From assembly GCA_947498775.1 (NCBI GenBank), contig CANMLL010000003.1, positions 1 through 64,000 on the forward strand: a stretch of DNA of 64,000 nt, read 5' to 3'. The notes under the pieces are model-generated. The model searched no databases. It was not told the DNA's origin and saw only the letters and a program-made list of their open reading frames with translations. The translations under genes were made by a program, and so were the position numbers. Below, in pieces: positions 28,713-36,108 of the stretch. Numbering within the stretch: the first letter of the stretch is position 1; each line of letters opens with the position of its first letter. This DNA comes from an uncultured Aquimarina sp. (GTDB taxonomy: Bacteria > Bacteroidota > Bacteroidia > Flavobacteriales > Flavobacteriaceae).

Positions 28713-29981
28713 TTATCTTACAGCTATGGGATAATTTTCTCCTCTGTTGCTTACAGAACCCGAAGTTCTTGGACCTGATCCTCTTGCATGCATAATACCA
28801 GCTACGTGTGGAGAGGCCATAGAAGTACCACTTAATGTCGCATATCCTCCATTTAAATATGTACTTGTTACACTGCTACCGGTAGCAATAACGTCAATCG
28901 GGTTCATATTAAAATTAGAGAAGGATGAAAACCCTTGGTCGCAAGTCATGGATGCTACCGTATATATATCGGTTCCATTCACGCAAGCGGGTTGGTAATT
29001 TGAAGCATTGGCACCATCATTCCCGGCAGCAATGGCAATACGAGTTCCTGTGCTGGCTAAGTTCAACAAAGCACTACGGTAGGAAGAATTACTAGAACAA
29101 TTAGTACCAAAGAAACCTCCTAAACTTAGATTAGCCACATCACCAGCTATAGCATTAGCCGCTACATGGTTGATACCATTAATTATCGTAGAAGTAGAAC
29201 TGCTCCCGCTACATCCAAAAACTCTTACTGATACTACACTTGCTCCTGCAGAAACTCCAATAACACCAACACTATTATTGATAGCCGCTGCCGTACCTGC
29301 CACATGAGTTCCATGTCCATTACAGTCGTTAGGAGATCCTCCAACAAAAGTTCTTGAATATCTTGAATCTGTGACTACATCTAAATCTGGGTGATCTAAA
29401 TCGATACCGCTATCGATTACCCAAATCCATTGATCTCTTCCCGCACCATTTACTGCTCCTCCAGCTCTGGTGATTCCACAAGGCGTTTGTTGTGACATTT
29501 TTGAAGAAGCGTCTGCTTGGAATACTTCTTCTACCTGAAACTTTGGTAATTTCACCTCTCTATTGTATTCAATAGAAGCCACGTTAGGGTCTTTTGATAA
29601 TTTTTGAAGTTCGTCATCACCTAACTTTAGAGCCATGCCAGAAATAGCTGTAGTGTAATAGCTCAAAACTTTATATTGATCTACATCAGAATCGAATAAA
29701 ATTTTATTCATCTTTTGAATAGAAACTTCAGAAATTTCTCTAACCGATTTTGCTTTTGCATCTCTACTGGTAAATGAAGATTTAGAAAGAACTTTTGAAG
29801 TTGGTTGTATCTTTGAATCTTTAAACACTACAATGTACTCTCCAGGAATGATATTCCCTTCAGTACTTGTTGGCTCTACTACCGATTCTACGACTCCTTC
29901 AGAAACAGTTTCATTCTGACAGGAAGTGATTACTAATGCTGAGAATAAAATTCCCGAAGCAAGTTTACTAAAATTTTTCAT
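28713..29981 (-). CDS. S8 subtilisin-like protease, lipoprotein
   Basis: A 422-residue serine protease. The start at 29981 (MKNFSKLASGIL) is preferred to one 42 bases upstream because it gives a clean lipoprotein signal peptide with the lipobox VITSC. An inhibitor_I9-type propeptide follows (PGEYIVVFKDS to DPNVASIEYNREV). The catalytic triad is visible: Asp in WVIDSGIDLDHPDL (about residue 190), His in GHGTHVAGTAAA (about 222) and Ser in LSGTSMASPHVAG (about 388). There is no T9SS tail, so it probably stays lipid-anchored. A TACATTTG -7 element lies at 30007-30014. It is proteinase-K-like by its cysteines and motif order. Confidence 0.92.
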   Translation of the reverse strand: MKNFSKLASGILFSALVITSCQNETVSEGVVESVVEPTSTEGNIIPGEYIVVFKDSKIQPTSKVLSKSSFTSRDAKAKSVREISEVSIQKMNKILFDSDVDQYKVLSYYTTAISGMALKLGDDELQKLSKDPNVASIEYNREVKLPKFQVEEVFQADASSKMSQQTPCGITRAGGAVNGAGRDQWIWVIDSGIDLDHPDLDVVTDSRYSRTFVGGSPNDCNGHGTHVAGTAAAINNSVGVIGVSAGASVVSVRVFGCSGSSSTSTIINGINHVAANAIAGDVANLSLGGFFGTNCSSNSSYRSALLNLASTGTRIAIAAGNDGANASNYQPACVNGTDIYTVASMTCDQGFSSFSNFNMNPIDVIATGSSVTSTYLNGGYATLSGTSMASPHVAGIMHARGSGPRTSGSVSNRGENYPIAVR

Positions 29982-30006
29982 TTGAGTTATAATTTGTGTT
30001 AGAGTC

Positions 30007-30014
30007 CAAATGTA
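30007..30014 (-). promoter_or_regulatory. Candidate -7 element of the subtilase gene
   Basis: Read on the minus strand this is TACATTTG, a match to TAnnTTTG, 25 bases upstream of the start codon. I see no TTG at the usual -33 distance. Confidence 0.4.
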
Positions 30015-30111
30015 TAAATTCAAAGAAAGAATGCATTATGGTAAAACCACACCCTAAATTACTGATCAACAGAAATTAACAGGATTATTCCTCATTAAAA
30101 AATAAATAATT

Positions 30112-30124
30112 GCAACAATGTTGC
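30112..30124. promoter_or_regulatory. GCAACAATGTTGC palindrome, possible metal-regulator box
   Basis: Matches the arms of the palindrome GCAACAAAGTTGC found between the ABC operon and the merC-like gene (34933-34945). It lies about 130 bases upstream of the subtilase start. Unlike the other copy, it does not overlap a recognisable promoter. Confidence 0.35.
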
Positions 30125-30691
30125 TTTAGTAAAAACAGTACATGGAAAAGTATTTAACAAGAAAAATCCGATAGATTGATTTGTACGAAAACAGTAATCA
30201 TTTGGTTATTGAAAATTAACACACTTTAACGTTAATTAACTTAGATTTAACCAAAAACTTCGCAACCCTATTTAATTGCTGTTTAATGATACATAAATCA
30301 AGCTTAAACAAATAAATGATTCTTATATATTTTTTTACAAAAAAGGAACTCTTATAAATATCTTAAGATTTAAGAATCTGATTAACGTGAATTTGGTATA
30401 AGAATTTAGTTCTTAAAAGTCGTCAAACTGATTTTTTATAGTAAAACAAAGAAAAATTGTATCGACCTTTCGACAAGCTCAAGATGACGAGGCTTTTGAT
30501 TGAAAATTTACTTGCCTGCCTGCCATACGTCAGGTAGACAGGTCTTCGATAGCTCTGCTGAGCCTGCCGAAGCACTATTTTCTATCGAAAACCACTCCTA
30601 ACTGACGTAAATTTTCTTTTGTCGAAACTTGCGTTATTTAAAATAGTCTAAGAATTTCTGAATATCCGTAATTGGTAATAATTCTATTTCA

Positions 30692-30780
30692 CCGTCATGC
30701 TGAACTCGTTTCAGCATCTCATAAAGATATGGTTTTTAGTGTTTTGTAAATTGAGCCCCTGAAACAAGTTCAGGGTGACG
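30692..30780. repeat. REP-like paired hairpin repeat
   Basis: Two hairpins lie inside an outer ACCGTCA...GGTGACG pair. ATGCTGAA/TTCAGCAT is at 30697-30717 and CCCTGAA/TTCAGGG at 30757-30775. The phrases 'GTCATGCTGAACTCGTTTCAGCAT' in part and 'TTCAGGGTGACG' are familiar from dispersed repeats of flavobacterial genomes. A related block lies at about 30460-30580. Confidence 0.55.
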
Positions 30781-30818
30781 TATGGATTATGAGTCTTAAC
30801 GGACATTCAAAAAGAATT

Positions 30819-31730
30819 TTAAACAATAATAGTGTGACCACTTGAAGTTTTATTTTTTTGACTATCAAAATAAAAATCTATTCTTCCTAAATACAGACCA
30901 TAGCATCCAACCTGGTTCACAAGTACATTTTTGTCTTTCCTATTCTTTACAATAGTTGGTTTTTTAAGAAAAGTGTGGGTATGTCCGCCAATGATAAGGT
31001 CGATGTCTTCTGTAGCTTTAGCAAGACTAAGATCACCAACTTGATTAGGCTCGTTTTTGTAATCATATCCCAAATGTGACAAACATATAACCAGATCGCA
31101 CTTTTCTTCTTTCTTTAATATTCTGCTCATATCTTGAGCAACCTCTATAGGATTTAGGTATTTGGTTTCTTTATATAGTTCTTTTAGCACGAGTCCTTCC
31201 AATTGTATTCCTAAACCAAATATTCCGATTTTAATACCGTCCTTGATTAATATTTCGTAAGGTTTTAAAAAGGTGTCCATAACTGTCTTAGTGAAATCAT
31301 AATTGGCAGAAACAAATTTAAATTTGGCATGCGGGAGTTGCGCCAATAACCCTTCAATACCATTATCAAAATCATGATTTCCAATAGTCGCTACATCATA
31401 CTTAAGCATACTCATCAACTTGAATTCTAGTTCCCCTCCATAAAAATTAAAATAAGGAGTCCCCTGAAAAATATCTCCGGCATCAAGCAGTAATGTATTA
31501 GAATTCTCTTGTCTTATCTTTTCAATAACTGCAGCTCTTCTTGCAACACCACCCTTGTTTGCATTTCTACCCTCTTCTGGGCCAAAGGGGTCTATATGAC
31601 TATGCACATCGTTGGTATGCAAAATTGTTATTTTTTTTGTTTTCCCGGAAAAGGATGATAAACCTAGCCCTCCTAAACTAACTAATGCCGTTGATGCTGC
31701 GGTTTGTTTTACAAATTCTCTTCGTTTCAT
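30819..31730 (-). CDS. Metallophosphoesterase, 5'-nucleotidase catalytic half
   Basis: A 303-residue exported enzyme. The N-terminus MKRREFVKQTAASTALVSLGGLG resembles a Tat-type signal. The metal-binding motifs of the calcineurin-like fold are present: HTNDVHSHIDPF, DAGDIFQGTPYF, IGNHDFDNG and GGHTHTFL. These match the UshA-type 5'-nucleotidase / 2',3'-cyclic phosphodiesterase catalytic domain. The C-terminal substrate domain is absent and is supplied by the separate gene 12 bases upstream. The two halves together would make one nucleotidase, a split arrangement common in Bacteroidota. Confidence 0.9.
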   Translation of the reverse strand: MKRREFVKQTAASTALVSLGGLGLSSFSGKTKKITILHTNDVHSHIDPFGPEEGRNANKGGVARRAAVIEKIRQENSNTLLLDAGDIFQGTPYFNFYGGELEFKLMSMLKYDVATIGNHDFDNGIEGLLAQLPHAKFKFVSANYDFTKTVMDTFLKPYEILIKDGIKIGIFGLGIQLEGLVLKELYKETKYLNPIEVAQDMSRILKKEEKCDLVICLSHLGYDYKNEPNQVGDLSLAKATEDIDLIIGGHTHTFLKKPTIVKNRKDKNVLVNQVGCYGLYLGRIDFYFDSQKNKTSSGHTIIV

Positions 31731-31742
31731 TTCGATATTTAG

Positions 31743-32507
31743 TTAGTTTATTTGTGTAAATCGATCGTCTACTATTGGGGCAATGGTATCGACCTTTTTA
31801 AAATAATCAATCATGGCATTTCGGATCTTGTAGTTTAATGTATATGATTTCCCTCCTTGTTTAAAAAAATACATCTCGCTACCACCGTCATATAAATAAT
31901 CGTTTGTTGCCACAAAATATGTCTCTTCATCTTTAATTTCTTTATTATTGATTAAGGCTTTGGCTATATCAAAATTGGCATCAACAGTTAGTTTTAATCC
32001 CGAAATAGGATGCGCTTGTTGGGATTTTTGCAAATATTCAATTAGTTTCTTGATATGATTACCTTTCATTTCGACCACTACAATACTGTTTTCAAAAGGC
32101 ATAATCTGATAAGCGGTGCGTGCAGTAACATTTCCTTTTGGAATGGATGCTCGAATTCCTCCATAGTTAAGCAGCACCATATTGATCGTATTTTCAGTTC
32201 TAGATCTAAAAATTGGATTGGCTTGTTCTAAAACAATGTCAGCCATTAAATTCCCAATAGCAGTATTTAATTTTCCATCTCTTTTCGAATATGTTTCGGG
32301 TGCATAAGCCAAAACACTGTCTAAATTTTTTCTTACATTTTCTCTATATGGCTTAATAAAACTCTCAATATCAGAATTACCAGAGATACTTTCGTTTATT
32401 TCAATTCTTGTACCTTCAATCTTTACAAGATGCTTCTCTTTCTTGCAAGATGAAAGAAGCATTAGAAATATGAATAAAGAGAAAAGTATATCAATTCTTT
32501 TTTTCAT
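31743..32507 (-). CDS. 5'-nucleotidase C-terminal domain lipoprotein
   Basis: A 254-residue lipoprotein (lipobox LLSSCKKE). It matches the C-terminal domain of UshA-type 5'-nucleotidases: LNTAIGNLMADIV, VLLNYGGIRASIPKGNVT, AYQIMPFENSIVVVEMKG and ATNDYLYDGGSEMYFF. This domain binds the nucleotide base and cannot act alone, so it should pair with the downstream catalytic half. It lies 74 bases after the zrm-like ABC cluster on the same strand and could be part of that transcription unit. Confidence 0.9.
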   Translation of the reverse strand: MKKRIDILFSLFIFLMLLSSCKKEKHLVKIEGTRIEINESISGNSDIESFIKPYRENVRKNLDSVLAYAPETYSKRDGKLNTAIGNLMADIVLEQANPIFRSRTENTINMVLLNYGGIRASIPKGNVTARTAYQIMPFENSIVVVEMKGNHIKKLIEYLQKSQQAHPISGLKLTVDANFDIAKALINNKEIKDEETYFVATNDYLYDGGSEMYFFKQGGKSYTLNYKIRNAMIDYFKKVDTIAPIVDDRFTQIN

Positions 32508-32581
32508 TATTAATATGATTTGTTAGACAATATCTTCGGCATTAAAATGTATTGCAAAAGTTACTCAAATACTATTATACT

Positions 32582-33025
32582 TTACTGTACCAATCTACCT
32601 GTAGCCTCTTTTAATATATAATTACAGTGATCTACATCATCTATGTTAAGCTCCAAAACACCAGTAATCTCTACAATTTGATCCATTTTAAACTTTGGCC
32701 TTTGTTTAAAAACAACTTCAACAACACTTTCTGGACCCGCTCCTCCACAAAAAAAGCAGGAAGATCTAGGGTTTTGAGAAATCAAATAAAATTCGTCTTC
32801 TTCAATCGAAAAATCTAAAAAGTAACCTTTAATACGAATCCGAGCACCTTGGTATGATTGTATAATTGGCCCAAATTTAGGCTTTAAAAAGATGTCATCA
32901 TACTTTGCACTATATACATTATAAAATTTTACATCGGCTAAATCATTCCATGTCAATTTTTCTTGAGAAAACAGACCTGATGAGTTCAATATAAAAAACA
33001 GGACTAAGAAAACTATTTTATGCAT
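32582..33025 (-). CDS. Secreted DUF3299-like protein of ABC operon
   Basis: A 147-residue exported protein (signal peptide ending at GLFSQ). The body starts LTWNDLADVKF and has QGARIRIKGYFLDF, then FYLISQNPRSSCFFCGGAGPESVVEV. The layout resembles DUF3299 proteins: LTW.DL, a 'G.V.P' strand, then a cysteine-containing loop and a short OB-fold-like region. The start overlaps the end of the FtsX-like permease gene by 8 bases, so it is certainly in that operon. In Pseudomonas a DUF3299 gene accompanies a zinc-starvation-induced MacB-like ABC system; the same pairing is seen here. Confidence 0.7.
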   Translation of the reverse strand: MHKIVFLVLFFILNSSGLFSQEKLTWNDLADVKFYNVYSAKYDDIFLKPKFGPIIQSYQGARIRIKGYFLDFSIEEDEFYLISQNPRSSCFFCGGAGPESVVEVVFKQRPKFKMDQIVEITGVLELNIDDVDHCNYILKEATGRLVQ

Positions 33026-34259
33026 CAGCTATTGTTTTAGAAACGTTTAACTTATATAAAGACAATGAGGCCAAAACTGCTGCCATTAATGTTGTTAAAA
33101 TCACTAATACCAATATGATTAACTCCTTAGTAGTAGGAAGGCTAAATACAAAATGATAACTGTATACATCTTCAATAAAAATTGAAAAGAACCATATACT
33201 TATTCTTCCTAGAAACCACCCCACGGTAGCTCCTAATAAGGATAAGAAAAGTGCCTCCAGAAAAACCAATTTTATCAACTGAAAGGTATTGGCACCATAG
33301 GTGCGTAACAGGGCCAGCTCTTGTTTTCTTTCTCTTACATTTTTTATTAAGTTTATAAATATACTTAGCCCCGCTACCAGTAATATTGCAATGGCAATAC
33401 CATTTATTGTTTGAAATCCTATTCCTAAAAACCCCATTAACCGTTCGATTTCAAATTTTGGGAGTGCTGCTTGCATAGTAGTTTCGTCATTAATAAATCT
33501 TGACATTTGCAAAGCTCCTAAGGGGTTTCTAAATTTTACTAACAAAGAGGTTATTTCGCGTTCTTCTCCAGATTCAACTGCATGATTACTATGCTCATCA
33601 ACATGTTCTCCTTTATGCACTTCTTCATGGTGGTGTGACTCATCATTATGTTCGTGTACTTCCCAAATACTTTCAAGATTCGTAATAATAAGGTGATCAA
33701 TAATTGTACTTGTTGGTTTTAAAATTCCGGTAATGATAAAAGGTTTTTCATTATGGGTTTCTAATCCGTTTTCGGCTAAGCCGTGGGAGCTTACAAAGGT
33801 ATCTCCTACTTGTAGATTATCTTTTTTTGATACACCACTTCCAATAACTACTTCGAATGGTTTTTCATATAACCTTCCTTCTTGTAAACTTGCTTTGTAT
33901 TTAGTCAAATACTCATGGGTTGTACCCAAAATCCGAATTCCTTTATAATTATCTCCATAAGAAACAGGTATCATTTCTTTAACCAAAGGATTTTTGGCAA
34001 TACGCATAGCTTTTTCTAATGATATATTACCCGTAGGGTTATCAATATGCAAAACCGAAGATAATACAAGTTGCAAAGGGCTTCCTTTTGCACCAATAAC
34101 CATATCAAATGGCTTAATATTACTTTCTAAATGATGGTTAAGCTGATTTCTTACTTGCAAGACAAAAGTCGCCAACGAAATACTAAGCATCAACAACAAA
34201 ATGCTCAGCAAAGTATTCAAAGGTTTAGAAATCAAATTCTTGTATGCCAGGTATAACAA
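33018..34259 (-). CDS. FtsX/MacB-like ABC permease with His-rich loop
   Basis: A 413-residue membrane protein with one N-terminal span (LLSILLLMLSISLATFV), a large periplasmic domain and three C-terminal spans. This is the usual topology of MacB/LolC-type (FtsX family) permeases that push or pull substrates in the periplasm. Between about residues 200 and 228 it has a stretch with ten or more histidines among acidic residues (EHNDESHHHEEVHKGEH and on). Such loops bind zinc or similar ions in Zur-linked homologues. It lies 3 bases downstream of its ATPase gene and overlaps the DUF3299-like gene. Confidence 0.85.
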   Translation of the reverse strand: MLYLAYKNLISKPLNTLLSILLLMLSISLATFVLQVRNQLNHHLESNIKPFDMVIGAKGSPLQLVLSSVLHIDNPTGNISLEKAMRIAKNPLVKEMIPVSYGDNYKGIRILGTTHEYLTKYKASLQEGRLYEKPFEVVIGSGVSKKDNLQVGDTFVSSHGLAENGLETHNEKPFIITGILKPTSTIIDHLIITNLESIWEVHEHNDESHHHEEVHKGEHVDEHSNHAVESGEEREITSLLVKFRNPLGALQMSRFINDETTMQAALPKFEIERLMGFLGIGFQTINGIAIAILLVAGLSIFINLIKNVRERKQELALLRTYGANTFQLIKLVFLEALFLSLLGATVGWFLGRISIWFFSIFIEDVYSYHFVFSLPTTKELIILVLVILTTLMAAVLASLSLYKLNVSKTIADA

Positions 34260-34262
34260 TTT

Positions 34263-34895
34263 CTATAAAATTATGTGATTATTAAAATGTGATTTAACTC
34301 TTTGATCATGAGTTATGATCACCAAATTACTTTTGCAGATCTGAGCCTCTTTTTTCAATAGAGAAATTACCTTTATACAATTACCATCATCTAAGTTTGA
34401 TGTAGGTTCATCTGCTAATATAACTTTAGGTTTATGTATAACGCCTAAGGCGATAGAAAGTCGCTGTTGTTGTCCCTCGCTTAGCTGATACACCTTTTTG
34501 TTTTGAAGATCTGAGAGTCCAAGATGCATGATTAATTCTTCTTTGTGATAACGATCAATTTTCTTTTTGGAAAATCGCTCGCGTAGGGTTAAATTCTCGA
34601 GCAAGGTTAAAGATTTAATGAAATAAGTTTTTTGAAAAATTAACCCTATGTGCTGCCCTCTAAAATAATCAAGTTGTCTTCTTGTAAGTCTGTTCAAGCA
34701 ATTATTTGCAATAAAAATGTCTCCTGCTTTAGATGGTAAAAGCCCAGCCAAAAGATGTAATAGTGTGGTTTTGCCCACACCCGAAGGCCCCAAAATTAGT
34801 ATATCTTTTTTCGGAGGTAAATCAATATCAGGAAAACAAAAGATATGATTATTTGTATTCTGATATGTAAACCGTAGCGATGTCGTTCGGATCAT
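34263..34895 (-). CDS. ABC transporter ATP-binding protein (LolD/MacB-like)
   Basis: A 210-residue ATPase with the Walker A GPSGVGKTTLL, a Q-loop in LIFQKTYF, the signature YQLSEGQQQRLSIAL and Walker B VILADEPTSNLDD, ending with the H-loop ITHDQRV. It is the short type that pairs with FtsX/LolC/MacB permeases. It is the first gene of a minus-strand operon of at least three genes. Its promoter is the mirror image of the merC promoter and shares one operator with it. Confidence 0.92.
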   Translation of the reverse strand: MIRTTSLRFTYQNTNNHIFCFPDIDLPPKKDILILGPSGVGKTTLLHLLAGLLPSKAGDIFIANNCLNRLTRRQLDYFRGQHIGLIFQKTYFIKSLTLLENLTLRERFSKKKIDRYHKEELIMHLGLSDLQNKKVYQLSEGQQQRLSIALGVIHKPKVILADEPTSNLDDGNCIKVISLLKKEAQICKSNLVIITHDQRVKSHFNNHIIL

Positions 34896-34908
34896 AAAAT
34901 CATTTTGT

Positions 34909-34936
34909 CAAAAGTAAATAAATATTATTAACGCAA
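34909..34936 (-). promoter_or_regulatory. Promoter of zrm-like ABC operon
   Basis: On the minus strand, TTG (34936-34934) is followed by 17 bases and TACTTTTG (34916-34909). This is an exact fit to TTG-N17-TAnnTTTG. The TTG lies inside the left arm of the palindrome at 34933-34945. The start codon is 14 bases past the -7 element. Confidence 0.75.
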
Positions 34937-34945
34937 CAAAGTTGC
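34933..34945. promoter_or_regulatory. Palindromic operator GCAACAAAGTTGC (putative Zur box)
   Basis: The arms GCAAC and GTTGC each contain the -33 TTG of one of two divergent promoters. The two -7 elements lie at equal distance (23 bases) from the centre at 34939. A dimeric repressor bound here would block both promoters. The regulated genes (MacB-like ABC, DUF3299-like, MerC-like, FolE) point to a zinc-responsive regulator, which is an inference. Confidence 0.7.
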
Positions 34946-34969
34946 ATTTATAAAATAATACTATCTTTG
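34942..34969 (+). promoter_or_regulatory. Promoter of merC-like/folE operon
   Basis: TTG at 34942-34944, a 17-base spacer and TATCTTTG at 34962-34969 fit TTG-N17-TAnnTTTG exactly. The TTG lies in the right arm of the palindrome. The GTG start of the merC-like gene is 26 bases past the -7 element. Confidence 0.75.
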
Positions 34970-34994
34970 CAGACTTAAACAAATACATTTTCTT

Positions 34995-35396
34995 GTGAAC
35001 ATATCTCACATACGCAATAACTCGGATACTTTAGGAATTGTAGCAAGCGGCTTATGTTTAGCACATTGCCTGGTCACTCCTTTTCTTTTTATGGCTCATA
35101 CTGGAACAGTAATCCTTCAGGATGAACATCCTTCGTGGTGGAAATCTTTAGATATCATTTTTTTAGGGCTTTCTTTTATGGCAATTCGAAGATCTATTAA
35201 AACCACCTCAAAACCAAAAATGAAATATGCTTTTTGGATAAGCTGGTTGCTATTATTCGTTATTGTGATTAATGAAAAACTATCCGTGTTTCCTTTAGCT
35301 GAAGAAACAATATATATAGCATCTTTATTATTGGTGGTTTTACATGTCTACAATCTAAAATATTGCCAATGCGAACAAAAATGTTGTAAAAACTAA
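34995..35396 (+). CDS. MerC-domain inner-membrane protein
   Basis: A 133-residue membrane protein that starts with GTG. It resembles the MerC family: the first span has CLAHCLVTPFLF (Cys21 and Cys25), followed by three more hydrophobic segments. The C-terminus ends with a cysteine cluster, YCQCEQKCCKN. MerC proteins take up mercuric ion in mercury-resistance operons, but in Bacteroidota MerC-domain proteins occur in zinc-related contexts, so the natural ion is uncertain. No merA or merR is nearby, which argues against a mercury operon. It is the first gene of the pair with folE. Confidence 0.8.
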   Translation: MNISHIRNNSDTLGIVASGLCLAHCLVTPFLFMAHTGTVILQDEHPSWWKSLDIIFLGLSFMAIRRSIKTTSKPKMKYAFWISWLLLFVIVINEKLSVFPLAEETIYIASLLLVVLHVYNLKYCQCEQKCCKN

Positions 35397-35404
35397 ATGG
35401 GATT

Positions 35405-36079
35405 ATGAAAATAACCAAAGAGGAAATAGAATCAATAGGGGACGCACATATTTCTAATAGTATAGAAACTCCTTTACGAAGTGATGCTTTCGAAAAATCG
35501 GATAACGATAAAATCGAAAGTATTAAATATCATTTTTCGGAGATCATGAAAGAACTGGGACTTGACTTGACAGATGATAGCCTTTCGGGAACGCCCTATA
35601 GAGTTGCCAAAATGTATGTGAAAGAGCTCTTTTATGGTTTAAACCCTAAAAATCACCCTAAAATTTCAACTTTTGAAAATAAATATGGGTATCAAAAAAT
35701 GTTGGTAGAACAGAATATTACTATTGATTCTGCCTGCGAGCATCATTTTTTACCTATAGTTGGTACTGCCCATGTGGGGTATATTCCAAAAGACAAAGTA
35801 ATAGGGTTGTCAAAAATTAATAGATTAGTAGATTATTATGCACATCGCCCGCAGGTGCAGGAAAGACTTTGTTTGCAAATATTAAAAGACTTACAACAAA
35901 CCTTAGGAACGGAAGATGTCATTATAGCAATACAGGCTAAACATCTTTGTGTTTCCTCAAGGGGAATTAAAGATAAAAGCAGTCTTACTACTACAATCGA
36001 ATACGGAGGAAAGTTTGTTGAATCTGATATTAGAAAAGAATTTTTTGAGGTTGTAAATAAACCTTTTGATATAGCTTAA
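35405..36079 (+). CDS. folE: GTP cyclohydrolase I (FolE type IA)
   Basis: A 224-residue enzyme that converts GTP to dihydroneopterin triphosphate, the first step in folate and pterin synthesis. The zinc-binding residues are present: Cys and His in DSACEHHFLPIVG, and Cys in AKHLCVSSRG. The active-site region VIGLSKINRLVDYYAHRPQVQERL is intact. It starts 9 bases after the merC-like gene. A zinc-dependent FolE placed behind a probably metal-regulated promoter is noteworthy, since in other bacteria the zinc-independent FolE2 is the Zur-regulated form. Another folE copy may exist elsewhere. Confidence 0.95.
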   Translation: MKITKEEIESIGDAHISNSIETPLRSDAFEKSDNDKIESIKYHFSEIMKELGLDLTDDSLSGTPYRVAKMYVKELFYGLNPKNHPKISTFENKYGYQKMLVEQNITIDSACEHHFLPIVGTAHVGYIPKDKVIGLSKINRLVDYYAHRPQVQERLCLQILKDLQQTLGTEDVIIAIQAKHLCVSSRGIKDKSSLTTTIEYGGKFVESDIRKEFFEVVNKPFDIA

Positions 36080-36108
36080 GTGTGTAAATCTTTAAGTAAA
36101 ATCTTATA

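Larger units (their letters stand above)
30024..30818. other. Long intergenic region with REP-like hairpins
   Basis: About 795 bases with no gene. The part near the subtilase gene is AT-rich and has the palindrome at 30112-30124. From about 30460 to 30785 there are GC-richer blocks with hairpins and phrases common in dispersed Bacteroidota intergenic repeats (listed separately). Confidence 0.6.

Noticed and set aside
34995..35396. Mercury-resistance operon suggested by the MerC-like protein
   Set aside because: No merR, merT, merP or merA nearby; the operon partner is folE.
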